Part shown: positions 49,582-57,693 of the stretch, one piece after another
Position numbering within the stretch: position 1 is the stretch's first letter
How the letters are laid out: the number at the start of each line of letters is the position of its first letter
Source: Verrucomicrobiota bacterium
Lineage (GTDB): Bacteria; Chlamydiota; Chlamydiia; Chlamydiales; SM23-39
DNA length: 64,000 nt
NCBI GenBank assembly: GCA_018968815.1
Contig: JAGWZL010000007.1
Coordinates: 1-64,000, forward strand
Reading direction: 5' to 3'
Notes under the pieces: model-generated
Seen by the model: only the letters and a program-made list of their open reading frames with translations
Database searches by the model: none
What the model was told of the DNA's origin: nothing
Made by a program: the position numbers and the translations under genes

Positions 49582-50763
49582 ATGCGTACCACTCCCTCTT
49601 CTCCCTATGTCCCGGCCAACTCCTCGGCCGGGATCCCTCTCCTGGAGCGCGCGCTTCTCGACAGCGAACTGGAGATACTCGCCCTTCTCCAAAAGTGGGG
49701 AGATCCCTCTTCCTGCAATCTGCTACAAAGTGATCTGATCAGACCTCCCCGCACGATGCAACAGTTGTACCAGTTGCGCACAATCAGTAGAAAAGTTGTG
49801 GAACAGTATGCAATGAAGCTGCAAGCAACTCCGTTTTGCGAAGCAGGGACGAAACTTTTAGCGCTGAACCAGACTGTCGATGACATCTGGCATGCCCTAT
49901 GTCAAAAGGGCAGCGCTCCCTCGGATTGGAAAGCACGTGTCACAGAGGCATTACGCCAATGTCAAACGGCTTACGACGCCATTGCGTCACCCCCCTCTAA
50001 ATGGACACGGGTGGTTCGCTGGATTCAGAAGGTCTGTCACAATATTTGGTATGTGCGGACGGCTGATATTTTGGTCGCAAGCCAAGCGCACACCCTGCAG
50101 AACACGCTGTGGCGAGGCTCCCCTCCTCTCTCTTTAAACCAGCTCCGCTTTTCCACAGCTGTAACAGCTAGCGCCCTATGTGCCATTGATCTTGCACAAT
50201 GGGGGCTAGCGAGACCATCCACGAGTATCATCTGCGCTTTGGCCCAATCGGTGATCCCCCGAATGGGAAATGCCGCGTATCAGTATCCTATTGAGTTGGG
50301 TATGATTTGTTTGCTGGATAGTTATTTAAAGGCTCGCTCCCCCACGGAGACCATCGCCGTCTGTCTCGTCGCCAGTGCCACTGCGAAATGCGCACAAGTG
50401 ATTGTCACCCGCCTGTACCGCACTCCCCACCATCCAACATACCCTCTTGCTCACACTCTCGCACAGCTGGTCGCTGTCCCTAGCGCCATCCGCTACATCG
50501 TACCCTATGTTCTTTGGCAGTGGAATGCACTGGGGTTGCACCCGAACAAACTTTTGGATAACCCGGCTCTCTGCCATGCTTATCCGAACAAGTGTCGCCA
50601 GGCAGCTTATGCTGTGCTCCAATTAAATGAGACCGCAGGGCCAAGAGACATTCGAGAAGCATACCGCCGATGGGTCAAACAGTGGCATCCAGACCTTCCC
50701 TCTGGGGATGGTGTCGCATTCCGTCGCGGCCAAGCGGCCAAGGACCTATTGTCCGCGACGTGA
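49582..50763 (+). CDS. Membrane protein with C-terminal J domain
   Basis: 393 aa. The N-terminal half is helical without a known domain. Residues about 190-330 contain several hydrophobic helices (for example AVTASALCAIDLAQWGLA and ELGMICLLDSYL) that probably cross a membrane. The last 55 residues fit a J domain: AAYAVLQLNE, DIREAYRRWVKQWHPDLPSG with the HPD triad at 369-371, then RGQAAKDLL. J domains stimulate Hsp70. The domain at the extreme C terminus of a membrane protein is unusual for housekeeping DnaJ. Directly downstream of the 47707 gene, so the two are likely partners. Confidence 0.7.
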   Translation: MRTTPSSPYVPANSSAGIPLLERALLDSELEILALLQKWGDPSSCNLLQSDLIRPPRTMQQLYQLRTISRKVVEQYAMKLQATPFCEAGTKLLALNQTVDDIWHALCQKGSAPSDWKARVTEALRQCQTAYDAIASPPSKWTRVVRWIQKVCHNIWYVRTADILVASQAHTLQNTLWRGSPPLSLNQLRFSTAVTASALCAIDLAQWGLARPSTSIICALAQSVIPRMGNAAYQYPIELGMICLLDSYLKARSPTETIAVCLVASATAKCAQVIVTRLYRTPHHPTYPLAHTLAQLVAVPSAIRYIVPYVLWQWNALGLHPNKLLDNPALCHAYPNKCRQAAYAVLQLNETAGPRDIREAYRRWVKQWHPDLPSGDGVAFRRGQAAKDLLSAT

Positions 50764-50769
50764 AATGAG

Positions 50770-50912
50770 TATACCGAAACAACCTGAAGAATCGGTTTTT
50801 GGCATCGTCGAGTTTGCCTCAAAATGCGCCTCCTCACTCGCGCCTTGCCCGGGGGCAATGGTCGCTCGCTCCGGAGACAAATTTTGAGGACTCTCCAGGT
50901 TGTTTCGGTATA
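50770..50912. repeat. 143-bp nested palindrome between convergent genes
   Basis: Terminal 17-bp perfect inverted repeats (TATACCGAAACAACCTG at 50770-50786, its complement at 50896-50912). A second pair, CCTCAAAAT/ATTTTGAGG, and a GCC TTGCCC/GGGCAA stem lie inside, so the whole stretch folds on itself. It sits six bases after the J-domain stop and four bases before the end of the MFS gene. It may be a mobile foldback element now working as a bidirectional terminator. Its terminal sequence differs from the 26483/52113 family. Confidence 0.8.
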
Positions 50913-50916
50913 TACA

Positions 50917-52101
50917 TCACCGCTTGATGAGAAAATATAAAACGACTGAGACGCCTAAATTCACAATGCCGATCCAGGTAAAGCTCACAGCGGGCGTAAG
51001 ACCGATGAGCGTATTGAATACGTAAAGAACGCCTGCCGCAAGGAGTGCAAACACATAGCTGAAAAAGCCCGCCGTCCCAAAATTGCGCCCCTTACTCTCT
51101 GGCTGGCTATGTGCCATGATATAGGCTTGCGAGGGCACGAGAAACAGCCCCCCAATCACCCCCAGCAAAACCAGCCAGATCAGATTGAGCCAATAGGGAT
51201 GGGAAAAAAGCGTGAAGAGAAAACAGCCGATCGACATGCCTGCTCCTGTCCAAGGAATGCTCTTTAATGTACCAGTGAGCTTGGGAGCAATCATCGAACC
51301 AATCCCCACCCCAATCGAGGAGACGAGAAACAGATACCCTCCCACAATGGGTTCCAAATGGAGCGTCTCCACTGTGTAGGGGATGACATTCATCTGCACA
51401 AAGCCCCCCACAAAGACAAAATAGCCATACGCAAATACCGCCGTCCACATTTGGGGAATGCTTGCCATCTCGCGCAGCCCGTCGAAAATCTCTTTGTAAA
51501 TGAAAGGAGGCCATGCTTTATGCGGAGCAGAGGCCTCCGTAGAAGAGAGTGTAAAACTCAACAATGCCCCGCAAAACGCAAGAGCCATACACGCCAAAAC
51601 CATCCAAGTGAAATTCTCACCCGTGATCGCATCGAGCCAAGAGGCAAGTCCCGTCCCCGCAATGATCCCAAAAAATGTGAACGCGGCCAAGTAGCCATTC
51701 GCCGAGACAAGTTTGGCCTTCGGCACAAGCTCCGGCACAATGCCATACTTGGACGGCCCAAAAATCGCCGCCACCGACGCCACCATAAAAAGGATCAAAT
51801 AAATCAAATTGCCTTCATGAAAGATCACAAACATCAGCGCGGAGCTCAAAAATAAGATGGAGATGATCCGCGTAATCTGAACAATTTTCGATTTGCTCCA
51901 TCGATCAGCAAAAAAACCGCCCACAGAAGAAAATAAAATAAACGGCGTAATAAAGACCGCCCCCGTCGTCGCCATAATATTCGAAGAATTTTCATGCCCC
52001 TTGTAGTAGATCAGAAAATAAATGACGATGTACTTGAATAAATTTTCCACCAGCGCATCGATAAACTGCACCGTATTGAGAATCGCAAAATTCTTACCCA
52101 T
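50917..52101 (-). CDS. MFS transporter, lysophospholipid transporter-like
   Basis: 394 aa from the ATG at 52101. The open frame continues upstream, but only into the palindromic repeat. Twelve membrane segments are visible. LFSSVGGFFADRWSKSKIV is the MFS loop 2-3 motif, and FGPSKYGIVPELVPKAKLVSANGYL is strongly reminiscent of LplT and the N-terminal half of Aas-type proteins, which flip lysophosphatidylethanolamine. Substrate assignment is tentative. The repeat ends 12 bases before the start codon, so it may carry or disrupt the promoter. Confidence 0.85.
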   Translation of the reverse strand: MGKNFAILNTVQFIDALVENLFKYIVIYFLIYYKGHENSSNIMATTGAVFITPFILFSSVGGFFADRWSKSKIVQITRIISILFLSSALMFVIFHEGNLIYLILFMVASVAAIFGPSKYGIVPELVPKAKLVSANGYLAAFTFFGIIAGTGLASWLDAITGENFTWMVLACMALAFCGALLSFTLSSTEASAPHKAWPPFIYKEIFDGLREMASIPQMWTAVFAYGYFVFVGGFVQMNVIPYTVETLHLEPIVGGYLFLVSSIGVGIGSMIAPKLTGTLKSIPWTGAGMSIGCFLFTLFSHPYWLNLIWLVLLGVIGGLFLVPSQAYIMAHSQPESKGRNFGTAGFFSYVFALLAAGVLYVFNTLIGLTPAVSFTWIGIVNLGVSVVLYFLIKR

Positions 52102-52112
52102 GAATCTATCCG

Positions 52113-52321
52113 TATACACCAGTGAACTCAAAAGTTGGGAATTTGGCAAAGCCGACACCGCAGGTTTGGGGCAGCGAAGCGGCGCCGAAGCAGCTCAACT
52201 TGAATAAGTTGAGCGACGGGGCCCCCAAAGACGCATCGTCTTTGGGGCAGGGTGCAGGCGGCCCCAAAAATGCGGATGTCCGGCGCAGCCAAAAACCAAC
52301 TTTTGAGTTTACTTGTGTATA
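52113..52321. mobile_element. MITE-like palindromic repeat, copy 2
   Basis: 209 bp with 26-bp terminal inverted repeats (52113-52138 and 52296-52321, two mismatches). Over most of its length it is the reverse complement of the copy at 26483-26654. It has about 36 extra bases near 52217-52252 that form an 11-bp hairpin (CCCCAAAGACG at 52223-52233 with 52237-52247). The internal GCTCAACTT/AAGTTGAGC palindrome is kept. It fills the gap between the MFS start and the coiled-coil gene on the other strand. No transposase is seen. Confidence 0.85.
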
Positions 52322-52401
52322 GAAGATAATTTGTTGAAATGCAAGAAAATTCTTTTCAAAATTATTCGATTGTTTTATTGAAAGAATTTAGAGGTGATTC
52401 A

Positions 52402-52746
52402 ATGGTTGGCGAAGATATCTTGATGGAAATCGACGCAACGCTCGATCGGTTAATCCGCAATGCCGAAATAATTGAGAATGTCGATTTGAAAGATTTGAGT
52501 GAGACAGAGATCGATGCGTTTCAGAAAACGCAAGAAAGTCTGTTGCAACATTTGATTCACATGGACGAATTTTTAGTTCAAAAGCGAATCAGTCTAAAGC
52601 GGCAAGATAAAAGGTCGGCCAACTTCAAAATTCAAGAGAAACTGATTCGATTTGAGAAAATGAGAGACTCGGTGCACCAAAATCTCACAAAAGCACAAGT
52701 CAAATTGCCGATCTTAACGAAACGCAAATCCAAACGTTTTTTTTAG
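52402..52746 (+). CDS. Small coiled-coil protein of unknown function
   Basis: 114 aa from the ATG at 52402, chosen because of the AGAGGTGATTCA sequence just upstream; an in-frame ATG at 52339 lacks a ribosome site. It is almost all helix with heptad-like spacing (EIDATLDRLIRNAEIIEN, ETEIDAFQKTQESLLQHLIH) and a basic end (LTKRKSKRFF). No cysteines, no membrane segment. Size and shape resemble small chlamydial secretion chaperones or coiled-coil hypothetical proteins, but no family was recognised. Confidence 0.65.
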   Translation: MVGEDILMEIDATLDRLIRNAEIIENVDLKDLSETEIDAFQKTQESLLQHLIHMDEFLVQKRISLKRQDKRSANFKIQEKLIRFEKMRDSVHQNLTKAQVKLPILTKRKSKRFF

Positions 52747-52759
52747 CGATCACGAGATG

Positions 52760-53077
52760 TCATCGCAGACCGATGCGATTTAAGTAGCATCCAAAATGCA
52801 TCGGCTGCTCACCGCACATGCCGAGCGCTCTTTCGCCAAATGCAGGAGGGTGTTGTGTCTCTGGGTTATAGGGGGGCATAGCATTGTCGTGGCGTCCACA
52901 TACTACGCAGGATCGCCCCTGCATGTTTTGCGGCGGTGCTGGCACCCATCTGCCGAGATTCTCTTCAGCGACTCTGGCAGTTCTCTGATCAGTGTTTGGC
53001 TCGCGCGGAGGACGCGGCGACTGCGTGCCCCCCGGCCCTCCACCCCTCGCAACTCTATCGAACGCGCGAACAGACAT
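52760..53077 (-). CDS. Small Cys/His zinc-finger-like protein
   Basis: 105 aa. A Gly/Pro/Arg-rich N terminus is followed by a potential metal site: Cys57-x2-Cys60, then Cys88-x5-His94-x2-Cys97 (SCVVCGRHDNA and GMCGEQPMHFGCYLN). The spacing is reminiscent of half a RING/treble-clef finger, although too few ligands are visible for a full cross-brace. A good promoter (53110-53139) supports expression. Not recognised as a known family. RING-type folds in intracellular bacteria sometimes serve as ubiquitin ligases; that is only a possibility here. Confidence 0.55.
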   Translation of the reverse strand: MSVRAFDRVARGGGPGGTQSPRPPREPNTDQRTARVAEENLGRWVPAPPQNMQGRSCVVCGRHDNAMPPYNPETQHPPAFGERALGMCGEQPMHFGCYLNRIGLR

Positions 53078-53109
53078 ATAAAACTCATCTTTAAAATATT
53101 AATTTCACA

Positions 53110-53139
53110 ATTATACACAATGAAGAACAATTAACTCAA
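53110..53139 (-). promoter_or_regulatory. Probable promoter of the small zinc-finger-like gene
   Basis: On the minus strand TTGAGT (53134-53139) and a perfect TATAAT (53110-53115) are 18 bases apart, in AT-rich DNA between the E1 stop and the small gene start, 33 bases upstream of its ATG. Confidence 0.6.
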
Positions 53140-53142
53140 ACA

Positions 53143-55164
53143 TTAATATTGAGCGAGTTTACGTAGCGCCTCTTCGAGGTCTTTTCTCTGAGGCAATACG
53201 ACCTCTTCAAGGTCTTTGCAATACGGGACAGGGCAATCTTTGCCAGTGACGCGCTGAATCGGCGCATCGAGATACAGGAACGCTTGTTCGGCGACGCGCG
53301 CCGCGATTTCCGCTCCAAAGCCGCAGTTACGAGCCGCTTCGTGGGCAATGAGCAATTTTCCTGTGCGCATGATGGACGCGAGCACCGTGTCGATATCGAG
53401 CGGCACAATGGTGCGCAAATCGATCACTTCAATGGAAATGCCCTCTTTGGAGAGCGCTTCCGCCGCCTCATTCGCCATCAAAACAGTCATGCCCCAAGCC
53501 ACAATGGTGGCATCGGTGCCGCTGCGGACAATGTTCGCCTCGCCAAAGGGCAAAAATTCTTCGGGCCCTGTCTCGGGCCGTGCGCAAAAAAGGCGCTGCC
53601 GATACAGTCCCTTGTGTTCCAGGAAAATCACAGGATTCGGATCGCGAATCGCCGTTTTGAGAAGCCGCTTCGCATCGGCCGCATTGCTCGGAATCACCAC
53701 TTTCAGGCCGGGACAATGCGCCAAAAACGCCTCGGTACTTTGTGAATGATAGGGCCCCCCTTGAATATAGCCGCCATAGGGCATCCGGATCACCACGGGA
53801 CAATTCCACATTCCATTCGAACGGTAGTAAATGCTCGAAAGCTCATTGAAGATCTGATTCATCCCCGTCCACGAATAGTCGGCAAACTGGATTTCTGCCA
53901 CGGGCTTATGAAACCCATCTTGCGAAAGGCCGATCGCAAGACCCACAATCGTCGACTCGGCAAGCGGCGTGTTAAAACACCGCTCTTTGCCAAAACGGTC
54001 GGTCAGCGTCCGGGTAATGCCAAAAACGCCTCCCTTGCCCCACGCCACATCTTGACCAAAGACGACAACCCCCGCATCGCGCTCCATCTCTTCAATCAGC
54101 GCATGGTTGAGCGCATCCATCATCACAATCGATTCGCCCGGCTCTGCCGGCGTCGACACCGGAACCTCAAAAGGGGCAAACACTTTCGTCGCTGCACTGC
54201 TACGCGCAGGAGATGGGATCTGATCGGCCGCGAGAGAGGCCTTTTCAATCTGCTCAAAACAATCGCGCCGCATCGCCTCCAATTCTTCAGGTTTCAAAAC
54301 CCCTTCTGCAATGAGAAGATGCTCAAAACGGGTGATGGGATCGCGCTGTTTCGCCTCTTCCAGCTGCTCTTCGGTCGCGTATTTCCTCGGATCGTCGCTA
54401 CTGCTATGCGGACTGATGCGCGGCACCTTGGCCACCACTAAACTCGGCCCTTGCCCTAAACGCCCTTTCTCAACCGCCGCTGCCAAAGCTTCCGCTGTTT
54501 GCCAATAATCGCACCCATCCACTTCAAACACAGACAACCCTTCATAGCCTGCGCCCAATTTCGCACAATTGCCGCCCGCTGTCTGCTCAGCCACCGGCAC
54601 AGAAATCGCAAGACCATTATCTTGAATGACAAACAGAACCGGCAATTTGTGAATGCATGCAAAATTCAACGCCTCATGAAAATCGCCTTGAGACGTCGCT
54701 CCATCGCCCCCCGAAACATACACCACCTCGCTGCTCCCGCGCAGCTTGGCCGACTGAGCCGTTCCAACCGCCTGTAAAAACTGCGACCCCACGACACTCG
54801 ATTGGCACGGAATCCGCAAATCCTTTTGCGAAAAATGCTCCGGCATCATCCGGCCACCCGAATGATTCGCAATGTCGCGCGCTAAAAATGCAGCGAGAAT
54901 ATCTTCAATCGAACACCCAAGACCAATCGCAAAAGCCCTGTCCCGATAATAGGGATAGGCCCAATCCACGCCCGGCTCTAACACACTGGCGGAAATCGCC
55001 CCAATCATTTCATGACCCGTCACAGCCAAATGAAAGGTCGCCCCTTTGTTTTGACGGACTAACTTGGCCATCTTCTCATCCATAAAACGGGTGAGATGCA
55101 AGGTGCGTAAAATTTTGAGTAAATGAAATTTTTCAGTATAGGGGGATGTTTTGCACTGTTTCAT
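53143..55164 (-). CDS. 2-oxo acid dehydrogenase E1, fused alpha and beta subunits
   Basis: 673 aa from the ATG at 55164. The alpha half (to about 330) has HLAVTGHEMIGAIS-type start and the thiamine diphosphate motif GGDGATSQGDFHEALNFACI with QDNGLAISVP. The beta half begins about residue 345 with ALNHALIEEMERDAGVVVFG and has the MPYGGYIQGGPYHSQSTEA and VIDLRTIVPLDIDTVL blocks. Chlamydiae carry such a fused E1 (annotated as pyruvate or branched-chain oxo acid E1; CT340 in C. trachomatis). It decarboxylates a 2-oxo acid and acylates the E2 lipoyl group. Substrate not resolvable by eye. Next to UPF0158 on the same strand. Confidence 0.9.
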   Translation of the reverse strand: MKQCKTSPYTEKFHLLKILRTLHLTRFMDEKMAKLVRQNKGATFHLAVTGHEMIGAISASVLEPGVDWAYPYYRDRAFAIGLGCSIEDILAAFLARDIANHSGGRMMPEHFSQKDLRIPCQSSVVGSQFLQAVGTAQSAKLRGSSEVVYVSGGDGATSQGDFHEALNFACIHKLPVLFVIQDNGLAISVPVAEQTAGGNCAKLGAGYEGLSVFEVDGCDYWQTAEALAAAVEKGRLGQGPSLVVAKVPRISPHSSSDDPRKYATEEQLEEAKQRDPITRFEHLLIAEGVLKPEELEAMRRDCFEQIEKASLAADQIPSPARSSAATKVFAPFEVPVSTPAEPGESIVMMDALNHALIEEMERDAGVVVFGQDVAWGKGGVFGITRTLTDRFGKERCFNTPLAESTIVGLAIGLSQDGFHKPVAEIQFADYSWTGMNQIFNELSSIYYRSNGMWNCPVVIRMPYGGYIQGGPYHSQSTEAFLAHCPGLKVVIPSNAADAKRLLKTAIRDPNPVIFLEHKGLYRQRLFCARPETGPEEFLPFGEANIVRSGTDATIVAWGMTVLMANEAAEALSKEGISIEVIDLRTIVPLDIDTVLASIMRTGKLLIAHEAARNCGFGAEIAARVAEQAFLYLDAPIQRVTGKDCPVPYCKDLEEVVLPQRKDLEEALRKLAQY

Positions 55165-55188
55165 GGCGCCAGTATAGACCAAATGGAC

Positions 55189-56328
55189 TTATTTTTCCTT
55201 CTTAGTCTTAATTTGAGCCACCTTCTTGATCGCAAAGCGACGCCGCTTCTGAGGCGCAAATTCCTCAGGCTGTTCTTCTTTGCGCGGCCGACCCCGCTTT
55301 TTGGGGAGAATGCCAAAGGTAGCCGATTCGACCTTGGGAACCTCGGCTTCGGCCATTTTCTCCACGACTTTGCCCTCCTTCATCTTGGGCTTGATAAAGG
55401 GCTGGAATGGCTGCTTCGTCTTGTCCATACCAAACATTTTTTCAGCTCCAGACAGGCGATTCGACAGGTGCCGCAACGACTCCAATCGGGCCGATAAAGC
55501 CTCCAGCTTCTCATCCACACGCAATCGAGGGCTGCCGCGTAAAGAGGCGAGCAGGTGCTCTTCGGTCTCGAATTTGGAGGAGAAAGTGACCGATGCTGCA
55601 GAGGCAATATCGGGAATATAGAGAAAATGGCGGCAAGCGGCAGACACTTGCGTATAGATATCGACGCTCATCTGCGGCTCCAATTCCACTTTGGCCACCT
55701 GCTTGGGCGGTCTTCCCCGTTTGGGGCGCGGATTGAGCGCTTCATTGGAATAATAGGTCTTCGCCTTTGCAACAAGGACCTCGCGCGCTTGAGACACATC
55801 TTTGGGCACTTTGGCCTCAAACAGCGAACGTTTCAATTTTTCGACAACATTTTTATTGAGCTCCAGATCCTCTTCAAATACAAACGCAATATTGAACTGG
55901 CGAAGCCACTCAATGATGCGGATGCGCGAGCGCTCTTGATAATATTGCTGCCATTTTTCCAATTCCGTGAGATGGTCGTAGATGAATTCAAGGAAATTTT
56001 CACGCGCCTCTTTCGCGGAGATCAGATCGAGCAGCTTTTCTTTGGTATCGATATCGTAGACTTTTTCGTGGACAAACCCTTCCATAAATTTTTTGATTTC
56101 ATAGAAGGTCATTTTGGGCAAAAGGAGATAACGATCCCGATGTTCAGCGAGCTCTTTTTCCAAAGCTTCCAATTCTTCGAGACCTTTATCGAGATCGACA
56201 TACAGAAGAAATCCTTCGACGCGGTCGAGGTAAAAATCTCTCTCATCATCAGACTTCGCAAAAGCGTCCATGAGGCGGTGATATCTGAGTATGAGTGGGT
56301 TTTTCGCTTGGATATAAGCCGATTTCAT
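55189..56328 (-). CDS. UPF0158-like protein with two AT-hook motifs
   Basis: 379 aa. The N-terminal half (FYLDRVEGFLLYVDL, KKFMEGFVHEKVYDI, ARENFLEFIYDHLTELEKW and IIEWLRQFNIAF) follows the pattern of UPF0158 family proteins (CT429 in Chlamydia), whose function is not known. Two short AT-hook-like motifs, PKRGRPPKQ (near residue 205) and KKRGRPRKEE (near 345), and a very basic tail (KRRRFAIKKVAQIKTKKEK) predict binding in the minor groove of AT-rich DNA. No signal peptide. Could be a nucleoid protein acting with chlamydial histone-like proteins, or an effector reaching host nuclei. Both are inference. Confidence 0.7.
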   Translation of the reverse strand: MKSAYIQAKNPLILRYHRLMDAFAKSDDERDFYLDRVEGFLLYVDLDKGLEELEALEKELAEHRDRYLLLPKMTFYEIKKFMEGFVHEKVYDIDTKEKLLDLISAKEARENFLEFIYDHLTELEKWQQYYQERSRIRIIEWLRQFNIAFVFEEDLELNKNVVEKLKRSLFEAKVPKDVSQAREVLVAKAKTYYSNEALNPRPKRGRPPKQVAKVELEPQMSVDIYTQVSAACRHFLYIPDIASAASVTFSSKFETEEHLLASLRGSPRLRVDEKLEALSARLESLRHLSNRLSGAEKMFGMDKTKQPFQPFIKPKMKEGKVVEKMAEAEVPKVESATFGILPKKRGRPRKEEQPEEFAPQKRRRFAIKKVAQIKTKKEK

Positions 56329-56349
56329 GGAAATCAGAATAGCATGAAT

Positions 56350-56379
56350 TTGACATTAAGGGGAAGAGGGGTCTATATT
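56350..56379 (+). promoter_or_regulatory. Probable promoter of serS
   Basis: A perfect TTGACA (56350-56355) and TATATT (56374-56379) are 18 bases apart, 25 bases before the serS ATG with an AAAGGA ribosome site between. Divergent from the UPF0158-like gene. Confidence 0.65.
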
Positions 56380-56403
56380 TTTACCCTGAAAGGATGTTCG
56401 TTT

Positions 56404-57693
56404 ATGATCGATATCAAAGAACTTCGCAAAGACCCTCGGGCCGCGGAGGCCAAACTCAAAAATAAAGTCCCCGAAACTTCTCTTGCGCCCGTGATCGCAT
56501 TGGATGAGCGCCTGCGCGCGCTGAAAACCGAGGTGGAGGAGCTCAAATCAAAAAAAAATCTTGAGTCGAAAGAGATCGGCCAAAAAAAACAAAAGGGCGA
56601 AGAGGTCTCTGCGCTGATGGCGCAGGTGGGGGCTCTCGGCGACCAGATCGCCGTGCGCGATCAAGAGATTGCCGCCGTGGAAGAGCAGTTGAAAGCAGCG
56701 GTTGCGATCTTGCCCAATTTCCCCATGGACGACGTGCCCGTTTCTTTGAGTCCTAAAGACAACGTTTGCATCAAGGAGTGGGGCGAAAAAAGGGTGTTTG
56801 CATTTCCTTTCAAAAACCATGTAGAGCTCAATGAATCGCTCAAACTATTTGATTTTGTCCGGGGCGCTAAAACCTCTGGATCGGGATGGCCTCTCTACGT
56901 AGGCCTTGGGGCCAGACTCGAGTGGGCCTTATTGAATTACATGCTCGACACGCACCGAAAAAATGGGTTTACCCAAGTGATCCCTCCCCTCTTGGTGCGC
57001 CCCGAAATCATGTACGGATCTGGGCAACTCCCCAAATTTGAGAGCCAGCTGTTTAAGATCAAAGATCCCGACTACCATTTGTATCTGATTCCTACCTCTG
57101 AGGTGTCGATCAATGGGATGCACTACGATGAGATTTTGGAAGAGGCTCAATTGCCCTTGCGCTATACCGCGTTCACGCCCTGTTTTCGAAGAGAAGCGGG
57201 CGCAGCCGGGTCGCAGGAGCGAGGTCTCATCCGGATGCATCAGTTCAACAAAGTGGAGATGTTTTGCCTCACTCGGCCGGAGGAGAGCGCCAAAATCTTT
57301 GAGGAGATGCTGCTCAGCGCGGAAGAAATTTTGCAAGGTCTGGGGATCCATTATCGCAACATGCTGCTCACGACCGGGGACATGTCGTTTGCCGCTGCGA
57401 AAACGATCGATATCGAGGTGTGGCTGCCGGGTCAAAACCGGTATTATGAGGTCTCCTCGGTCTCCAACTGCACCGACTTTCAAGCGCGCAGATCCCACAT
57501 CCGCTTCCGGCACAAAAACGACAAACCGCAATTTGTCCACACCTTGAACGGGTCGGGCTTGGCCACGTCCCGATTGATGGTCGCTCTTCTGGAGAACAAC
57601 CAACAGGAAGACGGTTCTGTGCTTGTGCCAAAAGTGCTTCATAAGTATTTAGAAGAAGAGATTGTGCGAATCAAGCCCGGGGGCCATGGATAA
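56404..57693 (+). CDS. serS: Seryl-tRNA synthetase
   Basis: 429 aa from the ATG at 56404; the much longer open frame upstream is the antisense of the neighbouring gene and is rejected. The N-terminal coiled-coil arm (LRALKTEVEELKSKKNLES onward) binds the tRNA. The class II catalytic motifs are present: IPTSEVSINGMHY, FRREAGAAGSQERGLIRMHQ (motif 2) and NGSGLATSRLMVALLENNQ (motif 3). It charges tRNA-Ser. Followed by an M18 aminopeptidase whose ATG overlaps the serS stop. Confidence 0.97.
   Translation: MIDIKELRKDPRAAEAKLKNKVPETSLAPVIALDERLRALKTEVEELKSKKNLESKEIGQKKQKGEEVSALMAQVGALGDQIAVRDQEIAAVEEQLKAAVAILPNFPMDDVPVSLSPKDNVCIKEWGEKRVFAFPFKNHVELNESLKLFDFVRGAKTSGSGWPLYVGLGARLEWALLNYMLDTHRKNGFTQVIPPLLVRPEIMYGSGQLPKFESQLFKIKDPDYHLYLIPTSEVSINGMHYDEILEEAQLPLRYTAFTPCFRREAGAAGSQERGLIRMHQFNKVEMFCLTRPEESAKIFEEMLLSAEEILQGLGIHYRNMLLTTGDMSFAAAKTIDIEVWLPGQNRYYEVSSVSNCTDFQARRSHIRFRHKNDKPQFVHTLNGSGLATSRLMVALLENNQQEDGSVLVPKVLHKYLEEEIVRIKPGGHG

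Noticed and set aside
52122..52322. 66-codon open frame inside repeat copy 2
   Set aside because: Lies entirely in the palindromic element with no ribosome site. Kept as an observation on the repeat, not as a gene.
55555..56403. Long N-terminal extension of the serS frame
   Set aside because: It is antisense to the UPF0158-like gene, and the canonical SerRS start with promoter and ribosome site is at 56404.
56929..57642. 237-codon open frame opposite serS
   Set aside because: Antisense to class II synthetase motifs 2 and 3; composition typical of shadows.
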